Positions 17,047 through 26,405 are shown, numbered from the stretch's first letter. The stretch: DNA of 64,000 nucleotides from JAYYZW01 sp965217605 (GCA_965217605.1 CBDCJB010000001.1:62001-126000); one strand, 5' to 3'. The notes: a model not told the origin generated them from the letters alone. Made by a program: numbers and translations.

Positions 17047-18033
17047 TCACATCGCCGGAAACAACCGCTCCTTCGGATATTCGGCACCGACTACGTGCTG
17101 TAGCGTCAGCGCCCGCACCATCTGGTAGGTTCGGATCCGAAACGCCGGATCGCAGGACATGCGGACGTAGATGTCTTTGGCCGATACGTCGTGGTCTTCG
17201 CCCAGCCATTCCATGAGATTGCGGGTCGCGTCGTAGACGGCCTGTTCCATCGGCAGGTTGATGCCCACCGCGACGATGCTGTCGGGTTTGTCGATACGCA
17301 CGCATGGCAGGCGCTTGTTCTTGACGACCTGACAACTCAACTGCACGGTCGCGCGCGTTTCGTCGGCGAGGCCGGTGAATTCGGTGTCGCCCTGGCTGCC
17401 GTGAACGTCGCCGATGTACAACAAGCCACCCTCGTTATACGAGTTGAGATAGATCGTGTGGCCGGCGCGAATGTCGCGGCAATCGATATTGCCGCCGAAG
17501 GGGCCTTGACCTAAAACGGAGGTAAAGACTTCGCGCTCCGGCGCCGTCGCGAGCGTACCGATGAACGGTTGCAGGTCCCAGGTCAGTTTGTCGGAATACT
17601 TCCCGGTGCCGTCGCGGGTATGGCCACTCGGCCCGGGTATGTGCTCGATGACCTGCACGTGAGGTTCGGCGCAGTCCTGATACGTCAGCGAATCGCCCAA
17701 CGGGCCGATACCGGGCAGAATGCCGGAGAAACCATAGCGCCATGGATCGACCCAATCGAGGTGTACGGCGAGTACGTCGCCGTTGGCGCAGCCCTCGACG
17801 TAGATGGGACCGACGACGGGGTTGTACAGCGGCGGCCACTGCTCCTGCAGTTTCTGAACATGCGCGCTGGTCATACTGTTAACCTTGGGATCGTCGCTGT
17901 CGTCCGCCACGAGACCGCTCAAGGCGTCATTGGTCTCCACTTGAAAAACTTCACCCTGCGCGACTTTGAGTGCGACTTCATCGCGCCAATCAAAAGCATA
18001 CTTATCGACTGTTCCTCTTTTTATCTCTTGCAT
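17047..18033 (-). CDS. Acetamidase/formamidase family amidohydrolase
   Basis: A 328-residue FmdA/AmdA-type enzyme that hydrolyses short amides to acid and ammonia. Seen: GPIYVEGCANGDVLAVHL, GPFGGNIDCRDIRAGHTIYL, LLYIGDVHGSQGDTEF and ATVQLSCQVVKNKR, which carry the family's metal and catalytic residues (D, H, E). GGGAGG stands about 9 nt before the ATG. It is the first gene of a minus-strand run with the CmcJ-like and LLM oxygenases. Formamide or acetamide may be released by their action, but this is inference. Confidence 0.88.
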   Translation of the reverse strand: MQEIKRGTVDKYAFDWRDEVALKVAQGEVFQVETNDALSGLVADDSDDPKVNSMTSAHVQKLQEQWPPLYNPVVGPIYVEGCANGDVLAVHLDWVDPWRYGFSGILPGIGPLGDSLTYQDCAEPHVQVIEHIPGPSGHTRDGTGKYSDKLTWDLQPFIGTLATAPEREVFTSVLGQGPFGGNIDCRDIRAGHTIYLNSYNEGGLLYIGDVHGSQGDTEFTGLADETRATVQLSCQVVKNKRLPCVRIDKPDSIVAVGINLPMEQAVYDATRNLMEWLGEDHDVSAKDIYVRMSCDPAFRIRTYQMVRALTLQHVVGAEYPKERLFPAM

Positions 18034-18092
18034 GGTAGCGTCCTCCCGTGGGCAAGGATCCCAAGATTAACGGGCCTGTTCGTAAATACCAA

Positions 18093-18905
18093 ATGCAACA
18101 GGCGATCGCCTTCGGCCGCTTCACTATCGCGCTGCTGGTCCTCACGACCGGCTGCACAACGCCGGCCGCGCGCTTCGATCGGGCTGCGGATTCGCAGGGT
18201 TTGACGCGGGTCGAAGACCGCGCCGGTCCGTTCGTTCACGTGCGCTTCCACAAAGGCCGCGCCGGCCCCGGACGCCCACTGCACATCTACGTCGACGGCG
18301 ATGGCGATTCGGCGGCGCGGGATCCGACCACCACTGAGCGTTTAGTGCTGAAGCTCATGGCGGCCGATCCGGCGGCGGCGGTTCTGATCGGGCGGCCGTG
18401 TTATTACCTGATCGAACCCGATCCACATTGCGACGCATCGTTGTGGAGGAGTAAGCGTTATTCGCAATCAGTCATCGACAACATGACGAGCGCCGTCAAC
18501 CGCGTCCTGGTGGGGCTGCCCGACGCGCCGGTGACGTTGATCGGTTATAGCGGCGGGGGCGCGATCGCGAGTCTGATCGCCGCGCGCGTGGCGCGCGTCG
18601 AGCGCGTGATTACGATCGCCGCGAATTTGGATATCGACGCCTGGGCTGAATACCACCACGGCGCTGCGCCGCCCGGCTCGCTGAATCCCGCCGACGGCGC
18701 GCCCCTGCGATCGGCGATCATGCAGTGGCACCTATACGGTTCCGACGACCGAATCGTCCCGGCAAGCACTGCGGCGCGGTACCTCGACAAGCAGCTTGCT
18801 GCGCGCCTGAGCGTGATAGACGGTTACGATCATCGTTGCTGCTGGGAAGAGATCTGGACCGACGTATTAGCCGAGCGGTTACCGATCGTCGCTGAATCGC
18901 CATAA
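18093..18905 (+). CDS. Alpha/beta-hydrolase lipoprotein
   Basis: About 270 residues. The N-terminus IALLVLTTGCTTPAARFD is a lipoprotein signal with Cys after LTTG. The rest shows an alpha/beta-hydrolase: HIYVDGDGDSAARDPTTTE, nucleophile elbow LIGYSGGGAIASLIAARV, acid in LYGSDDRIVP and a His in DGYDHRCCWEEIW. It would be anchored in the envelope, cleaving an ester or thioester of unknown nature. ATG 18093 is preferred to the GTG at 18048 since the signal peptide starts there. It is divergent from the formamidase gene. Confidence 0.75.
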   Translation: MQQAIAFGRFTIALLVLTTGCTTPAARFDRAADSQGLTRVEDRAGPFVHVRFHKGRAGPGRPLHIYVDGDGDSAARDPTTTERLVLKLMAADPAAAVLIGRPCYYLIEPDPHCDASLWRSKRYSQSVIDNMTSAVNRVLVGLPDAPVTLIGYSGGGAIASLIAARVARVERVITIAANLDIDAWAEYHHGAAPPGSLNPADGAPLRSAIMQWHLYGSDDRIVPASTAARYLDKQLAARLSVIDGYDHRCCWEEIWTDVLAERLPIVAESP

Positions 18906-18963
18906 GATTCTGCCGCGCGCCGCTGACGTTATACTGCGACGCAACTCCTTGCGGACCGACACC

Positions 18964-20808
18964 ATGGCCGAAGTCGCACGCACATTTGCAGGACGCAAAC
19001 GCGAACCCTCCTTCGAGTGGAGCGCGCTGCGCGACCTCGCGCCGTATCTGTGGCCCGCGGGACATATCGAAATCAAAATACGTGTCGCCGTAGCGCTCTT
19101 CTTCCTGACCTGCGCGAAGGTCGCGACGGTCTATGTGCCGATGCTCTACAAGGCAATGGTCGATCTCTTTTCCGATCCGGCACGGCTGCCTTTGGAGCTG
19201 CCACTGGCCCTGTTGCTCAGCTATGGCCTGCTGCGCGTCATGTCGATCGCGTTCGCGGAATTGCGCGACGCCGTTTTCGCCAAGGTCGCCCAGCGCGCCA
19301 TACGCGACGTGGCGCTGAAGACTTTCCGGCACCTGCACAAGCTCGCGCTGCGGTTTCATCTCGAACGCCAGACCGGCGGCCTGTCACGCGCGATCGAACG
19401 CGGCACCAAGGGCATCGATTTCCTGCTCACGTTCATGTTGTTCAATATCATTCCAACGCTACTCGAGATCACCATGGTGTGCGGGATCTTATGGGCCTTG
19501 TTCAACGTGTGGTATGCCCTGGTGACGTTCGTCACGATCGCGAGCTACATCCTCTACACTCTGGCTGTGACGGAATGGCGGCTCAAGTACCGTCGCCGTA
19601 TGAATGAAACCGATCAGGAGGCTAATACCCGGGCGATCGACAGTCTGCTCAATTACGAGACGGTCAAGTACTTCGGCAATGAAGACTACGAAGCGAACCG
19701 CTTCGACGAATCTCTGGCGCGTTACGAACGCGCGGCGGTGACGAGCAAGAGCTCGCTCGCGTTATTGAACATCGGGCAGGCGTTGATCGTCGGTATCGGG
19801 CTCACGATCGTAATGGCGATGGCGGGGCAGGGCCTGATCGCGGGTTCGATGACGGTGGGCGATTTCGTGCTGGTCAATACCTACCTTATTCAGCTTTACA
19901 TGCCGCTCAATTTCCTGGGCTTCGTCTATCGCGAGATCAAACAGTCGCTGACCGATATGGAAGCGATGTTCCACCTGCTGGAAGTCAATACGGAAGTCGA
20001 GGACGCCGACGACGCACAAGCGCTCGTGGACGGTCCCGGCAAACTCGAGTTCGACGACGTGTCATTTTTCTATGACGAACGGCGCGGTATTCTCGACCAT
20101 GTGAGCTTTACCATACCGGCGGGCGAGCGGGTCGCGGTGGTCGGCGCGAGCGGGGCGGGTAAATCGACCATCGCGCGGTTGCTGTTCCGCTTTTACGACG
20201 TCACGCAGGGATCGATCCGGATCGATGGCCAGGACATTCGGTTCGTCACCCAGCGCAGCGTACGCGACGCCTTCGGGGTCGTGCCGCAGGACACCGTCCT
20301 GTTCAACGACACGGTCTACTACAACATCGCCTACGGACGGCCGCAGGCGACGCCCACGGAAGTGGAAGAGGCCGCACGTCTCGCGCAGATCCACGCTTTC
20401 ATCATGGCCTCACCGGACGGCTACCAGACCATGGTCGGCGAACGCGGCTTGAAGCTCTCCGGCGGTGAGAAACAGCGTGTCGCGATCGCACGGACCATCC
20501 TCAAGCAGCCGCGCATCCTCATATTCGACGAAGCGACCTCGGCGCTGGATACCCGCACCGAGCGGGAGATTCAAACGGCTCTGAAGGAAGTCTCGCGCGG
20601 CCACACGACCCTGGTCATCGCGCACCGGCTGTCGACGGTGGTGGACGCCGACGAGATCATCGTGCTGGCCGAGGGCGCCATCGCCGAGCGCGGCCGGCAC
20701 GCCGATCTTCTGGCGGCGGGCGGACTGTACGCGACGATGTGGCAGCGGCAGCAGGAGGCGGAATCGCGAGAGGCAGAGGAAGCGGCACCGGTGCCCACGC
20801 CAAGCTGA
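18964..20808 (+). CDS. ATM1/HMT1-type ABC transporter (TM-ATPase half transporter)
   Basis: A 614-residue half-transporter. About residues 1-330 hold six membrane segments of exporter fold, with AYLLQLYMPLNFLGF-like sequence (TYLIQLYMPLNFLGFVYREI) typical of ATM1/HMT1. The ATPase shows GASGAGKS (about 395-402), Q-loop VVPQDTVLFNDT, signature LSGGEKQR and Walker B ILIFDEATSALD with the switch in VIAHRLSTV. Relatives export glutathione-linked sulfur compounds or heavy-metal thiol complexes. It probably dimerises. ATG at 18964; the frame opens at a TTG 15 nt earlier. It is separate from the hydrolase upstream (58 bp). Confidence 0.9.
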   Translation: MAEVARTFAGRKREPSFEWSALRDLAPYLWPAGHIEIKIRVAVALFFLTCAKVATVYVPMLYKAMVDLFSDPARLPLELPLALLLSYGLLRVMSIAFAELRDAVFAKVAQRAIRDVALKTFRHLHKLALRFHLERQTGGLSRAIERGTKGIDFLLTFMLFNIIPTLLEITMVCGILWALFNVWYALVTFVTIASYILYTLAVTEWRLKYRRRMNETDQEANTRAIDSLLNYETVKYFGNEDYEANRFDESLARYERAAVTSKSSLALLNIGQALIVGIGLTIVMAMAGQGLIAGSMTVGDFVLVNTYLIQLYMPLNFLGFVYREIKQSLTDMEAMFHLLEVNTEVEDADDAQALVDGPGKLEFDDVSFFYDERRGILDHVSFTIPAGERVAVVGASGAGKSTIARLLFRFYDVTQGSIRIDGQDIRFVTQRSVRDAFGVVPQDTVLFNDTVYYNIAYGRPQATPTEVEEAARLAQIHAFIMASPDGYQTMVGERGLKLSGGEKQRVAIARTILKQPRILIFDEATSALDTRTEREIQTALKEVSRGHTTLVIAHRLSTVVDADEIIVLAEGAIAERGRHADLLAAGGLYATMWQRQQEAESREAEEAAPVPTPS

Positions 20809-20968
20809 AGCCATCTCCGCCATTGCGGTTTGGATACCGGATGTAACAATTTGTTGAAAATGTGCGGTATTTAGGGATTTCGGGACGCGATCCGCCTAAT
20901 ATCAGCCGAACTACAAGCGACGATGCAAGCGCAGAAGGGAATGGCAGTTCCGAGCGGGGAGATGAGTC

Positions 20969-21781
20969 ATGTCAACTGGCGATAAAAAACGCGCAGGTAA
21001 ACGCACGAAACGCTCGTTCGAGCAGTGCCTGGGGACGGCTGCGACATCGGCCGCCGCGATCTACGCTCTGCCGTCCATGGTGTCGGCCGCCATCATTCAT
21101 GTCAGTGGTGCCCCCGTATCATTGAGCGCGACTGCGCCGGCCGGTCAAGGTCCCTTTGATCTCTCGGTGAACTGGGATGTCGACGGCGACAACAACGACG
21201 ATTTCACATTGCGTAAAACGGGCATCGTCGCAACGGAAGGACCGACGTTACGCAGCGCATACGGCAATATGTTTCTAAACAGCGCCGGGCTCAACGGCAA
21301 CGGCGTCGTTCAGGCCAGCGGCACGATGGTGGACTCCCGGGCGATCGTAGCTCTGCCGCTTGGTGCAGCGGTCGGTCCGACACTCGACAGCGGGTATCAG
21401 TTTGGCGCGCCAGGCCAGACGAATCGCGCGATGCTGTCCTTCGATTCGTCGACATCCGGCGGCTATATGCAACATGAGGTGAACTTGCTAACCCTGGCGA
21501 CCACCGGCGGGTTCACACCTGATCAGCTCCAGTATTTCGGCTTCAGCTTCATGGGCAGCACGTTTTATGGCTGGGCGGCGATCCTGCATGATACGCAGGG
21601 ACCTGATCGTGGTATGTATATCGTCGAATGGGCCTATAACGACACGCCGAACGCCCCGATCGCCGCCGGCGCCGTCCCGGTGCCCGCGCACGGGCTCGCG
21701 ATGTTGGCCGCCGGTGCCGGCAGTGTGCTCGCAATGCGCCGCAGACGTCGCGAAGCAGCAAACGGTAACGCGAATACGTAG
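20969..21781 (+). CDS. PEP-CTERM-like exported surface protein
   Basis: A 270-residue protein with a long N-terminal signal region (SFEQCLGTAATSAAAIYALP, cleavage near VSA-AI) and a low-charge beta-rich body. Its C-terminus has VPVPAHGLAMLAAGAGSVLA followed by MRRRRR: a short Pro motif, a hydrophobic helix and an Arg cluster. This is the tripartite plan of PEP-CTERM/VPxP exosortase sorting signals. It would be cut and released or anchored by an exosortase, which is not in this window. AGGGAG-like purines precede the ATG. The next gene begins 36 bp later and may be co-transcribed. Confidence 0.7.
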   Translation: MSTGDKKRAGKRTKRSFEQCLGTAATSAAAIYALPSMVSAAIIHVSGAPVSLSATAPAGQGPFDLSVNWDVDGDNNDDFTLRKTGIVATEGPTLRSAYGNMFLNSAGLNGNGVVQASGTMVDSRAIVALPLGAAVGPTLDSGYQFGAPGQTNRAMLSFDSSTSGGYMQHEVNLLTLATTGGFTPDQLQYFGFSFMGSTFYGWAAILHDTQGPDRGMYIVEWAYNDTPNAPIAAGAVPVPAHGLAMLAAGAGSVLAMRRRRREAANGNANT

Positions 21782-21817
21782 CGCTTCCCCGCGCGGCGCG
21801 GCCGCGTAATCAATTCC

Positions 21818-24622
21818 GTGTCCGGCCCCTTAACCGATAAAGTCCTGCTGATCGGTTGGGATGCGGCCGACTGGAAGATCATCAGCCCGCTGCTCGATGA
21901 CGGCGCGATGCCGAATCTCGAGCGCTTTCTCTCGCGTGGCGTGATGGGTAATCTGAGCACCTTGGTGCCGGTGCTCTCTCCCATGTTGTGGACCTCGATC
22001 GCGACGGGTAAACGTGCGTTCAAACACGGCGTGCACGGTTTCAGCGAGCCCGATCCCAATACCGGCGGGGTGCGTCCGATCAGCAATCTCGGCCGCCGCA
22101 CCAAAGCGGTCTGGAACATTCTCAACCAGAACGGCAAGCGCAGTAACGTCATCGGCTGGTGGCCCTCGCATCCGGTCGAACCCATCAACGGTGTGATGGT
22201 GTCCAATCATTACCAGGCGGCGGTCAAACCTTTGGATGAACCGTGGCCGTTGCGCCCGGGGACCGTGCACCCGCAGCGCCTCGCCAAACCGCTGGCGCAA
22301 TTCCGCATCCATCCCTGGGAGATCGATGCCGAGCAACTCCTGCCGTTCGTGCCGAACGCCGAGTCGATCGATCAGGATAAGGACAGACGCCTGTATAGCA
22401 TTGCCAAGGTGCTCGCCGAATGCGCCAGCGTGCAGGCGGCAGCGACCGCGGTGATGGAACTGGAGCCCTGGGACTTTACCGCCGTGTACTTCGACGCCAT
22501 CGATCACTTTTGCCACGGTTTCATGAGATACCACCCGCCCCGCTTAGCGTGGATCGGGGAAGCGGATTACGAGTTATACAAAGACGTCGTCGCCAGCGCC
22601 TATCGTTTCCACGACATGATGCTCGGCGCGATGATGGATCTCGCCGGCGAACAGACGACAGTCATCATCTGCTCCGACCACGGATTTCACCCGGACCATC
22701 TGCGGCCGCGCGAGCTCCCGAACGAGCCCGCCGGGCCCGCGGAAGAGCATCGGCCATTCGGCGTCTTTGCGATGTGCGGCCCCGGGGTGAAACGGGACGA
22801 GCTCGTGTACGGCGCGAGTCTGCTCGACGTCACGCCGACCATTCTGAGCCTGTTCGGCCTGAGCGTCGGTCGCGACATGGACGGTAAAGCGCTGACGACG
22901 GCGTTCGACCGTCCAGTCGAGGTCGCTTACGTCGACAGTTGGGATACCGTCGAGGGTGACGCGGGCACGCATCCACCCGGGCGCCGGACCGATCCGATCG
23001 GTGCGGCGGACGCACTGCAGCAACTCGTCGATCTCGGCTATATCGATGCGCCCAGTGAAGACCGGGCCGTCGCTACCGAGAACACCTTGCGTGAATTGCG
23101 CTACAACCTCGCGCGCGATTACATCGATGCGGGGCGTCCCGCGCAGGCGGTCGTGATGCTCGAATCCCTTTGGGATCAGTGGCCCGAAGAGAGCCGCTTC
23201 GGCGTTCAGCTTTTGACCTGCATGCTCACCTTGGAACGCCTGGACGAAGCACATCGAGTTTTAGATATGATTCGCGCTCGCAAAGTGCGCTATGCGGAAC
23301 AGGCGCGCGAAGAACTCCGACGCATAGCCGAGGCCCAGGCTGATGAAGAGGACGATGAGCTCGACCGCGCCGAGCAGACCCGACGCATGCGGTTGCGCCG
23401 CCGTGCGCAGACCAACCACGGATCGCTCTCTTATCTCGAGGGACGCTTGTATCTGGCCGAAGGCGACGCCGTAAAAGCGCTCGCATCATTCGAGCGGGTG
23501 GGCGAGGTGCAGATGCACAACCGGCCTAGCCTGCTTTACGCCCGGGCCGAAGCACAGCTGGCACTCGAGCGCTACGCGGATGCGGAGGCCACGTACGCGT
23601 CGATGCTGGACATCGATCCGGTGAGTGCGCAGGCGCGCTTGGGATTGTGCCGCGCCTTACTCGGCCGCCGCCGGCCGCGTCGCGCGCTCGAGCAGGCACT
23701 CGCTTCAATCGGGCTCGTTTACCACAATCCGCAAGCGCACTATCTATGTGGCGTCGCCAATCAATGGCTCGGCCGCGTAGACGATGCGGTGCGAGCGTTC
23801 GAAGCCGCCGTCGCACAAAACACGGTATTCCCGGAGGCGCATCGCCGTCTCGCACGGCTGTATCGCACTAAACGCAAGGATCCCCACCGCGCCGCCGAGC
23901 ACCAAAAAGCCGCCGCCGAGGCACGCAGACGCCTGCGTGCGTTTCGCCAAGGCCGCGACCGGCCCGATCGGCACGCGCCACTATTGCCCAGCCGCACGGT
24001 GGCGCGTCTCGGTGCCATGGGCGAACCCAAGGCGCTACCGCCGTTGAGCCCGGACGAAATCGTCATCGTCTCCGGGCTACCGCGCTCGGGAACGTCGATG
24101 ATGATGCAAATGCTCGGTGCCGGCGGCGTCGAGCCATTAACCGATGATGCGCGCGCCGCCGACGCGAGTAACCCCCGCGGATACTACGAGTACGCAGCGG
24201 TCAAATCGATCGCACACGATCACGCGTGGATCGGGCAGGCGCGCGGACGCGCGGTAAAGATCGTGGCGCCCTTGCTGCCGCGCTTACCCTTGGGCCATCG
24301 CTATCGCATCATCTTCATGGAACGCGATCTACGCGACGTGATCCAATCGCAACACACGATGCTGGAGCGCCTCGGTCGCCGCGGTGCGGAGATCGGCGCC
24401 GAAAAGCTCGCGGCGACTTACCTGCGGCAGATCGAGGCGGTGAGAGAGTTATTGACCCACCACGAGAGCACGATCGAGGTCATGTCGGTGGATTATGCGC
24501 GGGCGTTGGAAAATCCCCGCGATGTCGCGAAGCAGCTCGATGGTTTTTTGGGCGGCGGTCACGATCGCGCGGCGATGGCTGCGGCCATCGACCCGACCTT
24601 GCGGCACGAACATGCGGCGTGA
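21818..24622 (+). CDS. Phosphodiesterase-TPR-sulfotransferase fusion protein
   Basis: A 934-residue three-part protein. Residues 1-400 are a type I phosphodiesterase/alkaline-phosphatase-like domain: LLIGWDAADWKIISPLLDDG, nucleophile region LSPMLWTSIATGK, metal motif DAIDHFCHGF and IICSDHGFHPDH. Residues about 420-700 are TPR-like helical repeats (SYLEGRLYLAEGDAVKALAS). From about 750 there is a P-loop sulfotransferase domain, VSGLPRSGTSMMMQMLG, with FMERDLRDVIQSQ as the PAPS 3'-phosphate site. It starts with GTG. No signal peptide is seen, so the domains would be cytosolic. The combination suggests modification of a saccharide or lipid, perhaps linked to the PEP-CTERM-like neighbour. Confidence 0.82.
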   Translation: MSGPLTDKVLLIGWDAADWKIISPLLDDGAMPNLERFLSRGVMGNLSTLVPVLSPMLWTSIATGKRAFKHGVHGFSEPDPNTGGVRPISNLGRRTKAVWNILNQNGKRSNVIGWWPSHPVEPINGVMVSNHYQAAVKPLDEPWPLRPGTVHPQRLAKPLAQFRIHPWEIDAEQLLPFVPNAESIDQDKDRRLYSIAKVLAECASVQAAATAVMELEPWDFTAVYFDAIDHFCHGFMRYHPPRLAWIGEADYELYKDVVASAYRFHDMMLGAMMDLAGEQTTVIICSDHGFHPDHLRPRELPNEPAGPAEEHRPFGVFAMCGPGVKRDELVYGASLLDVTPTILSLFGLSVGRDMDGKALTTAFDRPVEVAYVDSWDTVEGDAGTHPPGRRTDPIGAADALQQLVDLGYIDAPSEDRAVATENTLRELRYNLARDYIDAGRPAQAVVMLESLWDQWPEESRFGVQLLTCMLTLERLDEAHRVLDMIRARKVRYAEQAREELRRIAEAQADEEDDELDRAEQTRRMRLRRRAQTNHGSLSYLEGRLYLAEGDAVKALASFERVGEVQMHNRPSLLYARAEAQLALERYADAEATYASMLDIDPVSAQARLGLCRALLGRRRPRRALEQALASIGLVYHNPQAHYLCGVANQWLGRVDDAVRAFEAAVAQNTVFPEAHRRLARLYRTKRKDPHRAAEHQKAAAEARRRLRAFRQGRDRPDRHAPLLPSRTVARLGAMGEPKALPPLSPDEIVIVSGLPRSGTSMMMQMLGAGGVEPLTDDARAADASNPRGYYEYAAVKSIAHDHAWIGQARGRAVKIVAPLLPRLPLGHRYRIIFMERDLRDVIQSQHTMLERLGRRGAEIGAEKLAATYLRQIEAVRELLTHHESTIEVMSVDYARALENPRDVAKQLDGFLGGGHDRAAMAAAIDPTLRHEHAA

Positions 24623-24631
24623 TGGAAGAAA

Positions 24632-24660
24632 CGGGGCCGCCTATCGTTCAGACGGCCCCG
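24632..24660 (-). terminator. Hairpin between convergent genes
   Basis: CGGGGCCG (24632-24639) and CGGCCCCG (24653-24660) form a perfect 8-bp stem with a 13-nt loop. Read on the minus strand it is followed by TTTCTT, so it most likely ends the acetoacetate-decarboxylase-like transcript. Confidence 0.65.
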
Positions 24661-24666
24661 CCGCGG

Positions 24667-25425
24667 TCAATGGTATTCCTTTAAGATCTTCCCGTAAGGC
24701 AGATAGGCGTTGAAATAGCCGTAAAAGCAATTTCTGACCTCTTTGACCTCCAACGCATGCCAGGGGTCCGAAGCGGTCGGATTGTTGTAGACCAGCGACC
24801 CGGGCCCGCTCCACACTTCGGTCCATTCGTCCGCCGAGACCTTCGGCTGCACGTCGAATTCGCAAGACACCAGTTGGGCGACGGCCGGTGCGCCTTCTTC
24901 AGCGCTCGGGATGACTTTGAGCGAAGCGATGGGCGGAAAGTCGAAGGCATCGGAGCGCACGTTGTCGACGGTGCGCATGACCGCGGTGGCCAGGCGATTG
25001 CCCTTGGGCCGTTCGATGATGCCCATGTACTGCTCGTGCTCACAGTAGAGGTCGATATGCGCGAGCTTCTTTGCATACCCCCAGATTTCGCGGCCCGCGA
25101 TCAACGGTGCTTCCTGGGTTACGAACAGATTCGGCAGGAAGGTCATCGGCTTGCCCTCCCAGGTGCATGAAATGCCGAGTATCGCTTCGTAATACGGCCC
25201 GAACGTCGAGAAGTGGTAGTTCGCGATGATGATGCTGGCGGTCGCGTCGTCGGTGAGCTCGAGTCCGTCCGGCAGGATCTCCGCAGCGGCATCGTCGTTC
25301 GTCTCGTAGGACATGATGATCATTTCCATGTCCCGGTACCAGAATGGCGGCGATTGAACGGCAGGCGCCGTGACCGGCATGGAAGCTCCAAATTTGTCGG
25401 GTGTGAGTTGGCCCTTTTTGCCCAT
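24667..25425 (-). CDS. Acetoacetate decarboxylase family protein
   Basis: A 252-residue ADC-fold protein. The Schiff-base Lys region is seen in LIAGREIWGYAKKLAHIDLY, and the rest of the barrel in TWEGKPMTFLPNLFVTQEAP. True ADC decarboxylates acetoacetate to acetone and CO2 through an imine; many family members instead do aldol or dehydration chemistry. With acetone carboxylase 22 kb away, an acetone-linked role is possible but not shown. Start at ATG 25425 because GGAG lies 10-13 nt upstream and the longer frame runs into a REP element. It is monocistronic. Confidence 0.82.
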   Translation of the reverse strand: MGKKGQLTPDKFGASMPVTAPAVQSPPFWYRDMEMIIMSYETNDDAAAEILPDGLELTDDATASIIIANYHFSTFGPYYEAILGISCTWEGKPMTFLPNLFVTQEAPLIAGREIWGYAKKLAHIDLYCEHEQYMGIIERPKGNRLATAVMRTVDNVRSDAFDFPPIASLKVIPSAEEGAPAVAQLVSCEFDVQPKVSADEWTEVWSGPGSLVYNNPTASDPWHALEVKEVRNCFYGYFNAYLPYGKILKEYH

Positions 25426-25487
25426 TGCCTTTTTCTCCGCGTAGTGATCGGGGAGGCCGAGTATATCGAAAGAACGGGCGTTGAGCC

Positions 25488-25559
25488 CCCGGATTCCGCT
25501 GCGCTCCATCCAGGCTACATCCCTTCCATAGCCCGGATGGAGTGTAGCGGAATCCGGGA
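25488..25559. repeat. Inverted pair of REP elements (copies 1 and 2)
   Basis: Two 31-bp REP copies face each other: 25488-25518 (minus orientation) and 25529-25559 (plus), 10 nt apart. Each reads TAGCC(T/C)GGATGGAG..., ending AATCCGGG, and can fold as CCTGGAT/ATCCGGG with a small inner stem. The pair lies between the divergent ADC-like and lemA genes, so it may affect both promoters. Confidence 0.85.
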
Positions 25560-25618
25560 CAGCAGCACGGATCCGCTATAATCGCGCGCTGTTCGAACGT
25601 CCCGAGGAGGGATCGCGT

Positions 25619-26212
25619 ATGGACATCGGCACCATCGTCTTCCTGGTCGTATTGGTCGTTTTCATCGCGTACGGCGTGGGGATCTACAACAATCTCGTCG
25701 CCGCCCGCAATATCTTCAAGAACGCCTTCGCTCAGATCGATGTGCAGTTGCAAAGGCGCTACGATCTGATCCCCAATCTCGTGGAAACCGCCAAGGGCTA
25801 CCTGTCGCACGAGCGCGAGACCCTTGAAGCCGTCATTCAGGCGCGTAATCAGGCGCAAACGGCCTCGAAGGCGGCGTCCGCACGCCCGGACGACGCGGCG
25901 GCGATCGGCGCGCTGACTGCCGCCGAAGGCGTATTGACCGGTGCGATGGGCCGATTTTTCGCCCTGGCCGAAGCCTATCCGGACCTCAAGGCCAATGAGA
26001 CCATGCAGCAGCTCATGGAGGAGCTGACCTCGACTGAAAACAAAGTCTCGTTTTCGCGGCAACACTTCAATGACGCGGTGACCGATTACAACAACAAGCG
26101 CGAGCAGTTTCCCAACAACGTCATCGGCGGCATGTTCAATTTCGCCGCGGCGAAACTGCTGGAGATCGAGGATCCCGCCGTGCGCGAGGCGCCGAAGATT
26201 TCCTTCAACTAG
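25619..26212 (+). CDS. lemA: LemA family membrane protein
   Basis: A 197-residue protein: one N-terminal membrane anchor (TIVFLVVLVVFIAYGVGIYN) followed by the helical LemA domain with RRYDLIPNLVETAKGYLSHE, and a typical end EDPAVREAPKISFN. LemA proteins often sit next to an M48 protease, as here, and are thought to act in envelope stress or protease control. AGGAGG lies 8 nt before the ATG. The TAG stop lies in the CTAG at the left end of MITE-like element 2; the family-typical ending shows the protein is not shortened by it. Confidence 0.9.
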   Translation: MDIGTIVFLVVLVVFIAYGVGIYNNLVAARNIFKNAFAQIDVQLQRRYDLIPNLVETAKGYLSHERETLEAVIQARNQAQTASKAASARPDDAAAIGALTAAEGVLTGAMGRFFALAEAYPDLKANETMQQLMEELTSTENKVSFSRQHFNDAVTDYNNKREQFPNNVIGGMFNFAAAKLLEIEDPAVREAPKISFN

Positions 26213-26355
26213 AAGTGGTCTCAAAATTCGTCTGAGGCGTTTAGGCAAGGCGCTCGACCATTCGAGGAGCGCAGTTTATGCGCAATAAATGAGCACCGGA
26301 GAAGGTTGTGCAACACAGCATTAACGTCTCAGACGAATTTTGAGACCGCTTCTAG
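26209..26355. mobile_element. MITE-like element 2, CTAG-flanked
   Basis: A 147-bp piece with 28-bp terminal inverted repeats differing at one base (26209-26236 and 26328-26355), starting CTAGAAG and containing GGTCTCAAAATTCGTCTGAG. The ends are CTAG, as in element 1, again fitting a TA target duplication in CTAG, though the repeat sequence is unrelated. It carries no gene. It separates lemA from the M48 gene and its left CTAG includes the lemA stop codon. Confidence 0.75.
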
Positions 26356-26405
26356 CCACAAGTCCTGCATCGTTACGGTAAGGTGTTCGGCGCCGGGCCT
26401 ACAGC

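Noticed and set aside
24632..24660. REP-like hairpin
   Set aside because: Sequence does not match the REP family; it is a plain terminator between convergent genes.
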